A stretch of DNA of 17,037 nucleotides from Sulfurovum sp. (GTDB lineage: Bacteria > Campylobacterota > Campylobacteria > Campylobacterales > Sulfurovaceae): NCBI GenBank assembly GCA_003978395.1, contig QNZV01000106.1, positions 1 to 17,037 of the forward strand. The letters are read 5' to 3'. Positions 1 through 6,682 of this stretch are shown here, piece by piece. The stretch's first letter is position 1, and the number at the start of each line of letters is the position of its first letter. Both the position numbers and the translations under genes were made by a program. The notes under the pieces were generated by a model. That model was not told the DNA's origin. It worked only from the letters and a program-made list of their open reading frames with translations, and searched no databases.

Positions 1-1
1 A

Positions 2-379
2 CCAGAGATGAATTTACATCCATCTAAAAAGATAGAGATAATGGAATTATTAATGAGTTTTGCTAGTAATAATAAACTCCTCATAGCAACACATAGTTCA
101 ACATTAGCAAAATCTATTATTAATTATATTCATCTTTTTGACTTAAAAGAAAAATCTGGAAATATAGAAGAATTTATCAGAGAAAATGATTTGAAAATGG
201 ATTTGGATATTAACTTAACAAGTAATGATATTGGAATATATTATTTTAATGGTAAAACAGTAGTACCATATAAAAAAGATAATGATTCAAATATCCATTT
301 TGGTACATTTACTGAAATTGAAGAGTTACAGAGAAAGCAATATGATTATATTTTAGAAGAGTTAGAGCGTGATGACTAA
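2..379 (+). CDS. AAA/ABC-type ATPase, C-terminal part (5' truncated by window)
   Basis: Only the last ~125 residues are in the window; the reading frame is open back to base 2, so the Met codon at base 8 is internal and not a start. The first visible residues, PEMNLHP, match the segment just after Walker B in SMC/OLD-like and DUF3696-like ATPases (usual form DEPExxLHP). About 23 residues later LLIATHSS is the usual beta strand and switch-histidine (H-loop) segment. Together these mark the nucleotide-binding C-terminal half of a single-chain AAA/ABC ATPase. No transmembrane segment is visible. Its stop overlaps the next gene, so the two are probably translated together. ATPases of this kind often pair with nucleases in defence or DNA-repair modules, but here that is inference. 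Which subfamily it belongs to cannot be decided without the missing N-terminus. Confidence 0.75.
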   Translation, partial: PEMNLHPSKKIEIMELLMSFASNNKLLIATHSSTLAKSIINYIHLFDLKEKSGNIEEFIRENDLKMDLDINLTSNDIGIYYFNGKTVVPYKKDNDSNIHFGTFTEIEELQRKQYDYILEELERDD

Positions 380-908
380 TAGTTTAGATAAAGAAAATAT
401 ATTTAATTTTTTTAAAGCACAATCTTTTATACAAGAAATTGGTTCGAGTTCTATTGAGATAGAAGAAAAATCTAAAAATGCAAAATTGAAAAAAGTGACT
501 TTAACATCATTAAATACCAACTCTAAATATTGGCTTGTTGATACTGAGTCAAATGCTTTTCAATTACAAGGAAGAAAAGTAGAAAATATTGTTTTAGAAC
601 ATACATCAGATAATATTTTAAATATTATTATGATTGAACTAAAAAGTGAAAATATAGGTAATCAAAATAAAATTTTAGAAAAATTTAAAAATTCACTTAG
701 CCTTATTTATATTTTATTAAATTTGCTTGATGGAAAAAATAATCAAAAAATAAATGTATTTGGAATCCTGATTGCACAAGAAGATAAAAAATGGAATGAA
801 AAAAGTACGCTTAATATATTAAGTTCAACTTCTATTAGATATAAGAAAAAATCTTTTTATACAAAAAGTAGTGAAACCATAATATCTATTGATAAGTTAC
901 TTATTTAG
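372..908 (+). CDS. Small protein paired with the ATPase; possible PD-(D/E)XK-like nuclease fold
   Basis: I do not recognise a named family. The protein is about 178 residues, soluble, and rich in Lys, Asn, Ile and Ser. It starts at ATG 372 (or GTG 369, one codon earlier) inside the last codons of the ATPase gene, an 8-base overlap that suggests translational coupling. Near residues 81-92 there is Asp, eight residues, then Ile-Glu-Leu-Lys, followed by a helix-like segment. This resembles the D...ExK core of restriction-endonuclease-like folds found in small partners of AAA ATPases. The motif is short and could be chance. Hand counts of G+C in two of its 60-base lines give 10 and 7, against 20 in a line of rplM, so its composition differs from the ribosomal neighbours. 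This fits recent acquisition or low expression. Function is unknown; a role as nuclease or effector partner is inference. Confidence 0.6.
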   Translation: MTNSLDKENIFNFFKAQSFIQEIGSSSIEIEEKSKNAKLKKVTLTSLNTNSKYWLVDTESNAFQLQGRKVENIVLEHTSDNILNIIMIELKSENIGNQNKILEKFKNSLSLIYILLNLLDGKNNQKINVFGILIAQEDKKWNEKSTLNILSSTSIRYKKKSFYTKSSETIISIDKLLI

Positions 909-929
909 GTGCAAAGAGTAGTAAAAAAT

Positions 930-980
930 AGTTTTAAACTTAATAATAACTTAAATTAAATAAATTTTAAGTTTAAAACT
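930..980. repeat. Inverted repeat, 14-bp arms, between the ATPase module and rplM
   Basis: Bases 930-943 (core gttttaaactt) are the exact reverse complement of 967-980 (core aagtttaaaac), with 23 very AT-rich bases between. The repeat ends just upstream of the proposed rplM -10 box. It could be a stem-loop ending the upstream transcript or an operator over the promoter's upstream region. There is no T-run after it, so a classical terminator is unlikely. Confidence 0.6.
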
Positions 981-981
981 G

Positions 982-987
982 TATACT
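982..987 (+). promoter_or_regulatory. Probable sigma-70 -10 box for rplM-rpsI
   Basis: TATACT lies 57 bases before the rplM ATG and predicts a leader of about 50 bases. There is no obvious -35; the upstream DNA is an AT-rich tract, as is usual for Campylobacterota promoters. The ribosome binding site AAGGA is at 1034-1038. Confidence 0.5.
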
Positions 988-1044
988 TCGCCCACAAAAG
1001 TTCATAGCAGTTGTTATGGCACTTATTTTATTTAAGGAAATTAC

Positions 1045-1470
1045 ATGAAATTAACATCTGTAATGAAACCTCATGAAGTTCAAAGAGATTGGATTCTTAT
1101 TGATGCTGAGGGAAAAACATTTGGTCGTATCTTGACAGACGTAGCAACATTTTTAAGAGGTAAGCATAAACCTTCATTTACTCCAAATGTTGATTGTGGA
1201 GATTACGTTGTAATTATTAATGCTGAAAAAGCAAAATTTACAGGTAACAAACTTCAAACTAAAGAGTACTTTACTCACTCAGGTTACTTTGGTTCAACTA
1301 AAAGTAAAAAACTTGATGAGATGTTAGAAGATAATACTGAAAAACTTTACCGTTTAGCTGTTAGAGGTATGCTTCCTAAAACAACTCTTGGTAGAGCAAT
1401 GATTAAAAAATTAAAAGTATATGTTGGTTCTGAGCATCCACATACTGCACAAATTAATAAAGGAGCATAA
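1045..1470 (+). CDS. rplM: 50S ribosomal protein L13
   Basis: L13 is an early-assembling protein of the large ribosomal subunit that contacts 23S rRNA. The 141-residue product matches the usual length (about 142 in E. coli). Family features are visible in order: W-x-L-I-D-A near residue 16, the KTFGR segment, LRGKHKPSFTPNVDCGD at about 39-55, IINAEK, KYFTHSGYFG-like residues near 85, and the GMLPKTTLGRAM block near 108 before the C-terminal KLKVYVG...HPH segment. The ATG at 1045 has AAGGA seven bases upstream. rpsI begins two bases after its stop, the almost universal rplM-rpsI pair, so both are made from one mRNA. Confidence 0.98.
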   Translation: MKLTSVMKPHEVQRDWILIDAEGKTFGRILTDVATFLRGKHKPSFTPNVDCGDYVVIINAEKAKFTGNKLQTKEYFTHSGYFGSTKSKKLDEMLEDNTEKLYRLAVRGMLPKTTLGRAMIKKLKVYVGSEHPHTAQINKGA

Positions 1471-1472
1471 GA

Positions 1473-1862
1473 ATGGCAACTATCTATGCAACAGGAAAAA
1501 GAAAAGCAGCGATTGCTAAAGTTTGGTTGACTCCAGGTAACGGCGAAATGACAATTAATGGTAAAACATTAGATGAGTGGTTAGGCGGACATGAGACACT
1601 TAAAATGAAAGTTAGACTTCCATTAGAAGCGACTAAACAACTAGAAGCTGTTAATATTAAAGCTACTACACTTGGTGGTGGTTATTCTGCACAAGCTGAT
1701 GCACTTAAACATGGTATTACTAAAGCACTTGTAGCTTATGAAGAGTCTTTTAGAGCTATTCTTAAACCTATGGGACTTATGACTCGTGATTCACGTGTTG
1801 TTGAGCGTAAAAAACCAGGTAAGAAAAAAGCGAGACGTTCTCCACAGTTCTCAAAAAGATAG
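1473..1862 (+). CDS. rpsI: 30S ribosomal protein S9
   Basis: S9 is a small-subunit protein whose basic C-terminal tail reaches the P-site tRNA. The 129-residue length is typical. It opens with the family signature YATGKRKAAIAKVWL, has the GGGYSAQADALKHGITKAL block in the middle, and ends with the diagnostic basic tail KKPGKKKARRSPQFSKR, whose final Lys-Arg is the tRNA-contacting end. The start ATG lies two bases after the rplM stop, and the ribosome binding site (AAAGGAG) lies in the last codons of rplM, so the two genes are coupled. Its TAG stop forms one half of a small palindrome shared with the stop codon of the opposing histidine kinase gene. Confidence 0.98.
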   Translation: MATIYATGKRKAAIAKVWLTPGNGEMTINGKTLDEWLGGHETLKMKVRLPLEATKQLEAVNIKATTLGGGYSAQADALKHGITKALVAYEESFRAILKPMGLMTRDSRVVERKKPGKKKARRSPQFSKR

Positions 1863-1876
1863 TCAGACTATTTTTT
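1854..1876. terminator. Compact bidirectional terminator between rpsI and the kinase gene
   Basis: Bases 1854-1863 (AAAAGATAGT) pair with 1867-1876 (ACTATTTTTT) around the loop CAG, giving ten pairs with one G-U. Read rightwards the hairpin ends in six T; read leftwards it ends in TTTT followed by T. It overlaps the TAG stop codons of both convergent genes, which are only 5 bases apart. The stem is AT-rich, so its strength is uncertain. Confidence 0.5.
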
Positions 1877-3040
1877 ACTTTTTACAAGAGATTTCTTCTC
1901 TTGTGGAAAGATTAATGTAAAGGTTGAGCCTTTTTTAATCTCTGAATCTAGTAAAATTTTTATACTGTTTGATTTACAAATACCCCTTACAATATCTAAA
2001 CCTATTCCAAAACCACCACCATTTTTATTATTAATACGTTTATATCGTTGAAAAATTTTCTTTTTATCTTTTTTACTTATCCCCACGCCTTCGTCTGTAA
2101 TCTTGAAAATATTATTTTTTAGAGTAATATAAATATTTTTATTGGTATAGGAGTATTTAATGGCATTGGTAATAAGATTATTAATAAGCTTTTTAATGCT
2201 GTTTTTATCCATATTTATAATATAAGGTGTAAGTTTTGCCTCTATAGTAATCTCTTTATTGTGTGCAATCTCTTTAAAATATTTAATAGAATCATTGATG
2301 AGTTCTGCTAAGTCAAACTCTTCTTTCTCTTCAATATCCAAATCATGAAAGGCAAGATAGGATATGGAATTATAGACTTCTGAAATCATCTTTGAACTCA
2401 TAAGCATATGTTCAACCATCTCTTTGTCATATGATTTTTTTAGATAGTTCGCCGACATCATTAGTGCTGTTACAGGGGTATTGAGTTCGTGTGCAGAGTC
2501 TTTGATAAAATGATTTAATATAGCAAAATTCTCTTTGACGGGTTTTAGTAATAATCGACTCAAAAGGTAACCTATAAATGTAATAAAAAGAGAAGCCATG
2601 AAAAAGATTGTCCAGATAAGTGATTGGAGTTGAACCATTTGATTGGATACTTTAGAGTCTTCGATAATAATATATTTAATCCCCCCTTTTGGTTTAATAA
2701 AAGAGCTTATAAAAAAAGCAGAGGTTGTATTGCTATAGTTGGTCTGTTCGAAATCAATTTTTTTAGTAGTCAAGTTAGAAACAATAGCTTTTTTATTTTT
2801 GTCATAAAGAGCAATGCGTAAACGCTCAACATCATCAAAAAGAGGGTTAATATCTTTATTATTTAGAATATCCATTTTTATCTGCATTGCCATGTTTTCC
2901 ATACTTACCCCACAATATCTATCTATGGTGGCAATTTTTTCTTTATAATATAAAAAACCGATAGAGCCAAGCATTATTATGGAAGAGCTAATATAAATAA
3001 GTAAAAAAGAGATTAAGGCACGACGCTCATTATGATACAA
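1868..3040 (-). CDS. Membrane sensor histidine kinase
   Basis: This is the sensor of a two-component system; it should autophosphorylate on His and pass the phosphate to the regulator encoded just upstream. Domains in the 390 residues: transmembrane segment ~9-31, an extracytoplasmic sensor region ~33-140 of no family I recognise, transmembrane segment ~141-163, then the dimerisation/phosphoacceptor helix with the H-box DSAHELNTPV (His184). The ATPase domain follows with the N-box near 283-297 (LINNLITNAIKYS), the G1 box DEGVGI at 316-321 and the glycine-rich lid GGGFGIGL at 341-348. All key residues are present, so it should be active. The start is TTG at 3040, overlapping the regulator's stop by 11 bases; the next Met is inside the first membrane helix, so TTG is preferred. 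The signal sensed cannot be read from the sequence. Confidence 0.93.
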   Translation of the reverse strand: MYHNERRALISFLLIYISSSIIMLGSIGFLYYKEKIATIDRYCGVSMENMAMQIKMDILNNKDINPLFDDVERLRIALYDKNKKAIVSNLTTKKIDFEQTNYSNTTSAFFISSFIKPKGGIKYIIIEDSKVSNQMVQLQSLIWTIFFMASLFITFIGYLLSRLLLKPVKENFAILNHFIKDSAHELNTPVTALMMSANYLKKSYDKEMVEHMLMSSKMISEVYNSISYLAFHDLDIEEKEEFDLAELINDSIKYFKEIAHNKEITIEAKLTPYIINMDKNSIKKLINNLITNAIKYSYTNKNIYITLKNNIFKITDEGVGISKKDKKKIFQRYKRINNKNGGGFGIGLDIVRGICKSNSIKILLDSEIKKGSTFTLIFPQEKKSLVKSKK

Positions 3041-3686
3041 GACGATACCCCATCCCTCGAATGGTTATAATCGCCTCTTTCCCTATTAATCCACGTAGAT
3101 TTCTAATATATACCCTTAGTGTTGCATCGCTTGGCATATTCTCAAAAGACCATAAGTTTTGGATAAGTTCCTCTTTTGAAATGGTACGATTACGATTTTT
3201 TACCAAATAGTTTAAAAACTCACTCTCTTTTTTTGCAATTGAAAAGTTTGTGTTATTTTTGATTATTTGGTTGTTTAAAGCATCAAAGAGAATCTCTTTT
3301 GTTATATTGACAAGTCGGTTTTGTTCAATATTAAAGGTACGGCTAATATTTTTGATTCGCATATCAAGCTCATCAAGTTCAAATGGTTTTTTTATGTAAT
3401 CATTGCATCCATTGGTAAATGCACTTTTAAGGTGCAAGGTATCTTGGTATGCTGTTATCATTATAATAGGGGTTGTATCGTTGTAGGAGCGTAACTCTTT
3501 TATAAGCTCTAACCCAGAGATACCTGGAACATTAGAATCAAAAATAAGTAAATCAAACTTCTCTTCTTCTAGTATCTCTAGTGCTGAGTTCCCATCATAG
3601 ACAGGTGTTGTAGTGTAATTTTCGCTAAGATGTTTTGTTAAAATCTTAGAGAGCAGTGCATCATCTTCAAGTAGTAAAATTTTCAT
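3030..3686 (-). CDS. OmpR/PhoB-family response regulator
   Basis: A DNA-binding response regulator partnering the kinase encoded downstream (11-base overlap). The receiver domain covers residues ~1-118: acidic pocket EDD at 7-9, phosphoacceptor Asp50 in LLIFDSNVPG, switch Thr78 in IMITAY, and the conserved Lys100 in YIKKPF. The winged-helix output domain covers ~125-218, with AKKESEFLNYLV, the DATLRVYIRNLRGLIG recognition-helix region (~187-202) and the terminal IRGMGYRL signature that is standard for OmpR-family members. Length (218) is normal. The ATG at 3686 has only a weak ribosome binding site (AAAGA). It lies 98 bases after nusA on the same strand, in an AT-rich gap with its own candidate -10 boxes, so it may be expressed separately from nusA. 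Target genes are unknown. Confidence 0.95.
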   Translation of the reverse strand: MKILLLEDDALLSKILTKHLSENYTTTPVYDGNSALEILEEEKFDLLIFDSNVPGISGLELIKELRSYNDTTPIIMITAYQDTLHLKSAFTNGCNDYIKKPFELDELDMRIKNISRTFNIEQNRLVNITKEILFDALNNQIIKNNTNFSIAKKESEFLNYLVKNRNRTISKEELIQNLWSFENMPSDATLRVYIRNLRGLIGKEAIITIRGMGYRLVS

Positions 3687-3706
3687 AGTAAATCTTTTTT
3701 AGTGCA

Positions 3707-3741
3707 AATATAATTTAATTATATTAAATATTTAAATTATA
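3707..3741 (-). promoter_or_regulatory. Promoter region of the response regulator gene, with a palindrome
   Basis: Two TATAAT boxes read on the - strand, at 3741-3736 and 3723-3718. Bases 3707-3725 form a perfect palindrome (nine-base arms around one T) covering the second box, starting 21 bases upstream of the regulator ATG. It could be an autoregulatory operator. The DNA here is almost pure A/T, so chance palindromes are likely. Confidence 0.35.
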
Positions 3742-3784
3742 TAATGCTTCTGTTTAGAGGCTGTGTAGCATCTCTTTATTTCAT

Positions 3785-4930
3785 TTACTTAAATAAGTCA
3801 GCCAAGGCATCTGTATTTGTTGTTTTTTCAACTTCTGGGTTTGTGTTATTTCCTGATTTTTCGTTTGTTCTCTCTGTTCTACCTTCTATCTCATTGAGTT
3901 CAATAGTATATCCTGTCAGCATTGAGGCTAAACGAATATTGATACCACTTTTTCCAATTGCTTTTGCTTTTTGATCAGAGGTAATGTTAACCACTACTTT
4001 TTTATCTTTGGCTGATGTGATTTTCACACTTTGTACTATAGAAGGAGATAAGGAGCGTGTTATGAATACTTCAGGAATAGGAGAATATTCAATACAATCA
4101 ATATTTTCGCCATCAAGTTCTGAACTTACAGCATTTATTCTAACACCTTTTACTCCAACAGATGCACCAATTGGATCAATATTAAGAAAATCTGTTTTTA
4201 ATGCAAGCTTTGCACGTTGTCCAGGAATTCTTGCAGATGCTACAATGGTTACTGACTCATCTGCAATTTCAGGAACTTCTTTTTCCATAAGTTTTTCCAA
4301 AAATTTTGGAGAAGTTCTTGTAAGTTCTAAAAACATTCCCATTTCTGGGTCAATACTTACATAACGTAAAAGAGCCTTTACGGTATCTCCTCTTTTAAAC
4401 TTTTCGCCTTTAATACGGTTACGTTGACTTAAAAGACCTTTTAATTCACCAATTTCTATAAAGGTATTCTCTTTTTCATCAACACGGTTAACTGTACCAA
4501 TCATGATATGTCCAACTTTTTCTCGATACTTCTCAAAAAGGTCTTCTTCTACTTGTCTTTGAATATGATATTGTAACTCTTTAAATAGATTAAATGATGC
4601 TGTTCGTCCATGCTCTTCGAGTATAAAGGGACTTCTTAGCTCATCTCCAAGTTCTAAATCTGCACCATATAGCTCATGAGCCTCTTTCAAAGAGATGACA
4701 GCATCAGCTTCTGTCTCAAATCGTTCATCATCATCTTTTACGATAATTACAATCTGTTCTACAGTGTAGTCTTTTCTTTCCATATCTACCATTGCTTCAA
4801 AATGAGAAGTATAACTGGTACATCTTTTTGCTGTTTTAATAAGTGCTTCTTTAAAAGCATCTACAGCCGACTCTAGTGAAATATTTTTTTCATGTGCCAT
4901 GGCTTCAATAATATCTACAATTTTTTCCAT
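3785..4930 (-). CDS. nusA: Transcription termination/antitermination factor NusA
   Basis: NusA binds RNA polymerase and nascent RNA and modulates pausing, termination and antitermination. With the start at 4930 it has 381 residues. The N-terminal polymerase-binding domain (MEKIVDIIEAMAHEK...) is followed by an S1 domain (~140-205), KH1 with the TRTSPKFL...EVPEI run and DPIGASVGVKGVRI (~204-265), and KH2 with AIGKSGINIRLAS (~324-336). A short polar tail of about 35 residues replaces the acidic repeats of E. coli NusA, as expected outside gammaproteobacteria. ATG 4930 is chosen because AAAGGA lies seven bases upstream; the frame stays open 13 codons further to a TTG at 4969, a less likely start. 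The gene is not in a rimP-nusA-infB cluster but divergent from the HP0268/miaB operon, an arrangement I recall in Campylobacter. Confidence 0.95.
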   Translation of the reverse strand: MEKIVDIIEAMAHEKNISLESAVDAFKEALIKTAKRCTSYTSHFEAMVDMERKDYTVEQIVIIVKDDDERFETEADAVISLKEAHELYGADLELGDELRSPFILEEHGRTASFNLFKELQYHIQRQVEEDLFEKYREKVGHIMIGTVNRVDEKENTFIEIGELKGLLSQRNRIKGEKFKRGDTVKALLRYVSIDPEMGMFLELTRTSPKFLEKLMEKEVPEIADESVTIVASARIPGQRAKLALKTDFLNIDPIGASVGVKGVRINAVSSELDGENIDCIEYSPIPEVFITRSLSPSIVQSVKITSAKDKKVVVNITSDQKAKAIGKSGINIRLASMLTGYTIELNEIEGRTERTNEKSGNNTNPEVEKTTNTDALADLFK

Positions 4931-5026
4931 AGGTATATCCTTTCTATTATATTTTTTTGAAGTCTCCAAAAAATGAACTTATGCGTTACGATTTAGCGTG
5001 ATTTTGTCAGTTGAATGAAGAGTGGC

Positions 5027-5032
5027 ATTATA
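5027..5032 (-). promoter_or_regulatory. Probable -10 box for nusA
   Basis: TATAAT read on the - strand, in the context AGATATAATG, gives a leader of roughly 90 bases before the nusA ATG at 4930, the longest inferred leader in the window. The rest of the 206-base divergent gap (4931-5136) holds the promoter of the opposing operon and no gene. Confidence 0.45.
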
Positions 5033-5104
5033 TCTAAACTAACCTTTAAACTAATACGGTATAATTATTTAATAAAATACAACAAAATTACATTGTAAGA
5101 TTGA

Positions 5105-5110
5105 TATAAT
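5105..5110 (+). promoter_or_regulatory. Extended -10 box for the HP0268-like/miaB operon
   Basis: TGATATAAT is a perfect extended -10 (TGnTATAAT), predicting a leader of about 20 bases. The ribosome binding site AAGGA at 5127-5131 follows. Another TATAAT at 5060-5065 could be a second start point. Confidence 0.5.
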
Positions 5111-5136
5111 CATAGAGTATATAATAAGGATATTAA

Positions 5137-5376
5137 ATGAAACTAAAATTAGCAAGAGCATCAGTAACGGCAAAACCTAAGCTTATCGACATTGACAAGA
5201 TTGAAGAAGATCTAGAAAAAAAATCTATTTTTTATTTTGATAAAGAGAATTCACATAAAGAGTTAAAGTCCTTAATTGAATACTTTGAAGAGAAAGAGTA
5301 CTCTGTTTACATGAGAGAAGTTAAGTTTGGTTTGGATGATGAAGAGTATCTTTATGAGGTTCATATAGTAAAATAG
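5137..5376 (+). CDS. HP0268-family small protein (putative nuclease)
   Basis: A 79-residue protein, matching the roughly 80-residue H. pylori HP0268 family as I remember it: N-terminal MKLxLA, a central SIFYF followed by H-K, a helix ending EYF/FFEEKEY, then EVK and a C-terminal LYEVHIV strand. HP0268 has been reported as a small alpha/beta protein with DNA-nicking and RNase activity; whether that activity holds here is unknown, and I did not check catalytic residues. It is the first gene of an operon with miaB, whose ATG comes seven bases after its stop, so a link to RNA metabolism or modification is plausible. The family appears restricted to Campylobacterota, which supports the assignment of the window. 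Confidence 0.8.
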   Translation: MKLKLARASVTAKPKLIDIDKIEEDLEKKSIFYFDKENSHKELKSLIEYFEEKEYSVYMREVKFGLDDEEYLYEVHIVK

Positions 5377-5383
5377 AGATAAG

Positions 5384-6682
5384 ATGAAAAAATTATATAT
5401 AGAAACATTAGGATGTGCTATGAATGTTCGTGATAGCGAACATATGATAGCTGAGTTAAATTGTAAAGAACCCTATGAGTTAACTCAAGAGTTAAAAGAG
5501 GCAGATTTAATTATTATTAATACCTGCTCTGTCCGAGAAAAGCCTGTTTCAAAGCTTTTTTCAGAGATAGGTGTATTTAATAAATTTAAGAAAAAAGATG
5601 CCAAAATAGGTGTGACAGGCTGTACAGCTTCGCATCTTGGTAAAGATATTATCAAAAGAGCCCCTGTAGTAGATTTTGTATTGGGTGCTAGAAATATCTC
5701 TAAAATCACACAAGTGGTCGATAAAAGACATGCTGTTGAGATAGATATTAATTATGATGACAGTAGTTATGCTTTTGGAGAGTATCGAAGCAACGGTTTT
5801 AAATCTATGGTTAATATCTCAATGGGGTGTGATAAATCATGTACCTACTGTATTGTTCCTGCTACACGTGGAGATGAGGTCTCGATACCTTCTAATCTTA
5901 TCATAAATGAGATAGAAAAAGCAGTAAAAACAGGTGCTAAAGAGGTTATGTTATTGGGTCAAAATGTCAATAACTATGGAAAATATTTTACAGCTAATGA
6001 TGAGAAGTGTAACTTTACGAAACTACTTCAAAAGGTCTCTAAAATAGAGGGCTTAGAGCGTATTCGCTTTACTTCTCCACACCCTCTGCATATGGATGAT
6101 GAATTTTTAGAAGAGTTCGCCTCTAATCCAAAGCTTTGTAAGCAGATTCATGTCCCTTTACAGAGTGGTTCAAGCTCTCTACTTAAAAGTATGAGACGTG
6201 GATACTCTAAAGAGTGGTTTATTAATCGTTGTGAAAAGATTCGTGAACTCTGTCCAGAGGCAACCATATCAACGGATATTATTGTAGGTTTTCCAGGTGA
6301 AAGTGAAGAAGATTTTGAAGATACGATGGATGTATTGGAAAAGGTTCGTTTTGAACAGCTTTTCTCTTTTAAATACTCTCCTCGTCCTCATACAGATGCA
6401 GCTGAATTTGATAGACAAATTTCCAATGAAGTTTCGGGTGCACGTTTAACGAAACTTCAAGCACGGCATACCGAAATTTTAGATGAAATTATGGATGGAC
6501 AAATGGGTGCAGAACATATGGTTTATTTCGATGAGCTTAAAGCAGGTGGAAAAGTATCTGGACGCAGTGATGATGGAAAACTCTTTTTTGTAGAAGGTAG
6601 TGAAGAGTTACTTGGTAAAATTAAAAAAGTAAAGGTAACAAAAACCTCACGAGGTGCATTAGAGGGAATAGTTTGTGCGTAA
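5384..6682 (+). CDS. miaB: tRNA-2-methylthio-N6-dimethylallyladenosine synthase MiaB
   Basis: A radical-SAM methylthiotransferase that adds the 2-methylthio group to i6A37 in tRNAs reading UNN codons. The 432 residues (usual ~430-480) show the N-terminal MTTase domain with Cys11 (ETLGCAMN), Cys48 (NTCSV) and Cys80 (GCTA), the three ligands of the auxiliary 4Fe-4S cluster. The radical-SAM triad is Cys149-x3-Cys153-x2-Cys156 (GCDKSCTYCIVPATRG). LLGQNVNNYG, the HVPLQSGS motif and the STDIIVGFPGE motif follow, and a C-terminal TRAM domain closes the chain. QNVNNYG and the RGDE after the triad favour MiaB over RimO or MtaB. Its ribosome binding site is weak, so translation may depend on the upstream gene. 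Its last codons overlap the following acyltransferase gene by 8 bases. Confidence 0.97.
   Translation: MKKLYIETLGCAMNVRDSEHMIAELNCKEPYELTQELKEADLIIINTCSVREKPVSKLFSEIGVFNKFKKKDAKIGVTGCTASHLGKDIIKRAPVVDFVLGARNISKITQVVDKRHAVEIDINYDDSSYAFGEYRSNGFKSMVNISMGCDKSCTYCIVPATRGDEVSIPSNLIINEIEKAVKTGAKEVMLLGQNVNNYGKYFTANDEKCNFTKLLQKVSKIEGLERIRFTSPHPLHMDDEFLEEFASNPKLCKQIHVPLQSGSSSLLKSMRRGYSKEWFINRCEKIRELCPEATISTDIIVGFPGESEEDFEDTMDVLEKVRFEQLFSFKYSPRPHTDAAEFDRQISNEVSGARLTKLQARHTEILDEIMDGQMGAEHMVYFDELKAGGKVSGRSDDGKLFFVEGSEELLGKIKKVKVTKTSRGALEGIVCA

Noticed and set aside
3984..4364. A 126-codon open frame on the + strand inside nusA
   Set aside because: Antisense to the conserved S1/KH region; a by-product of NusA codon use.
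4931..4969. A 13-codon N-terminal extension of NusA from TTG 4969
   Set aside because: The ATG at 4930 has a well-placed AAAGGA and begins the family-typical N-terminus; the extension is polar and unlike NusA.
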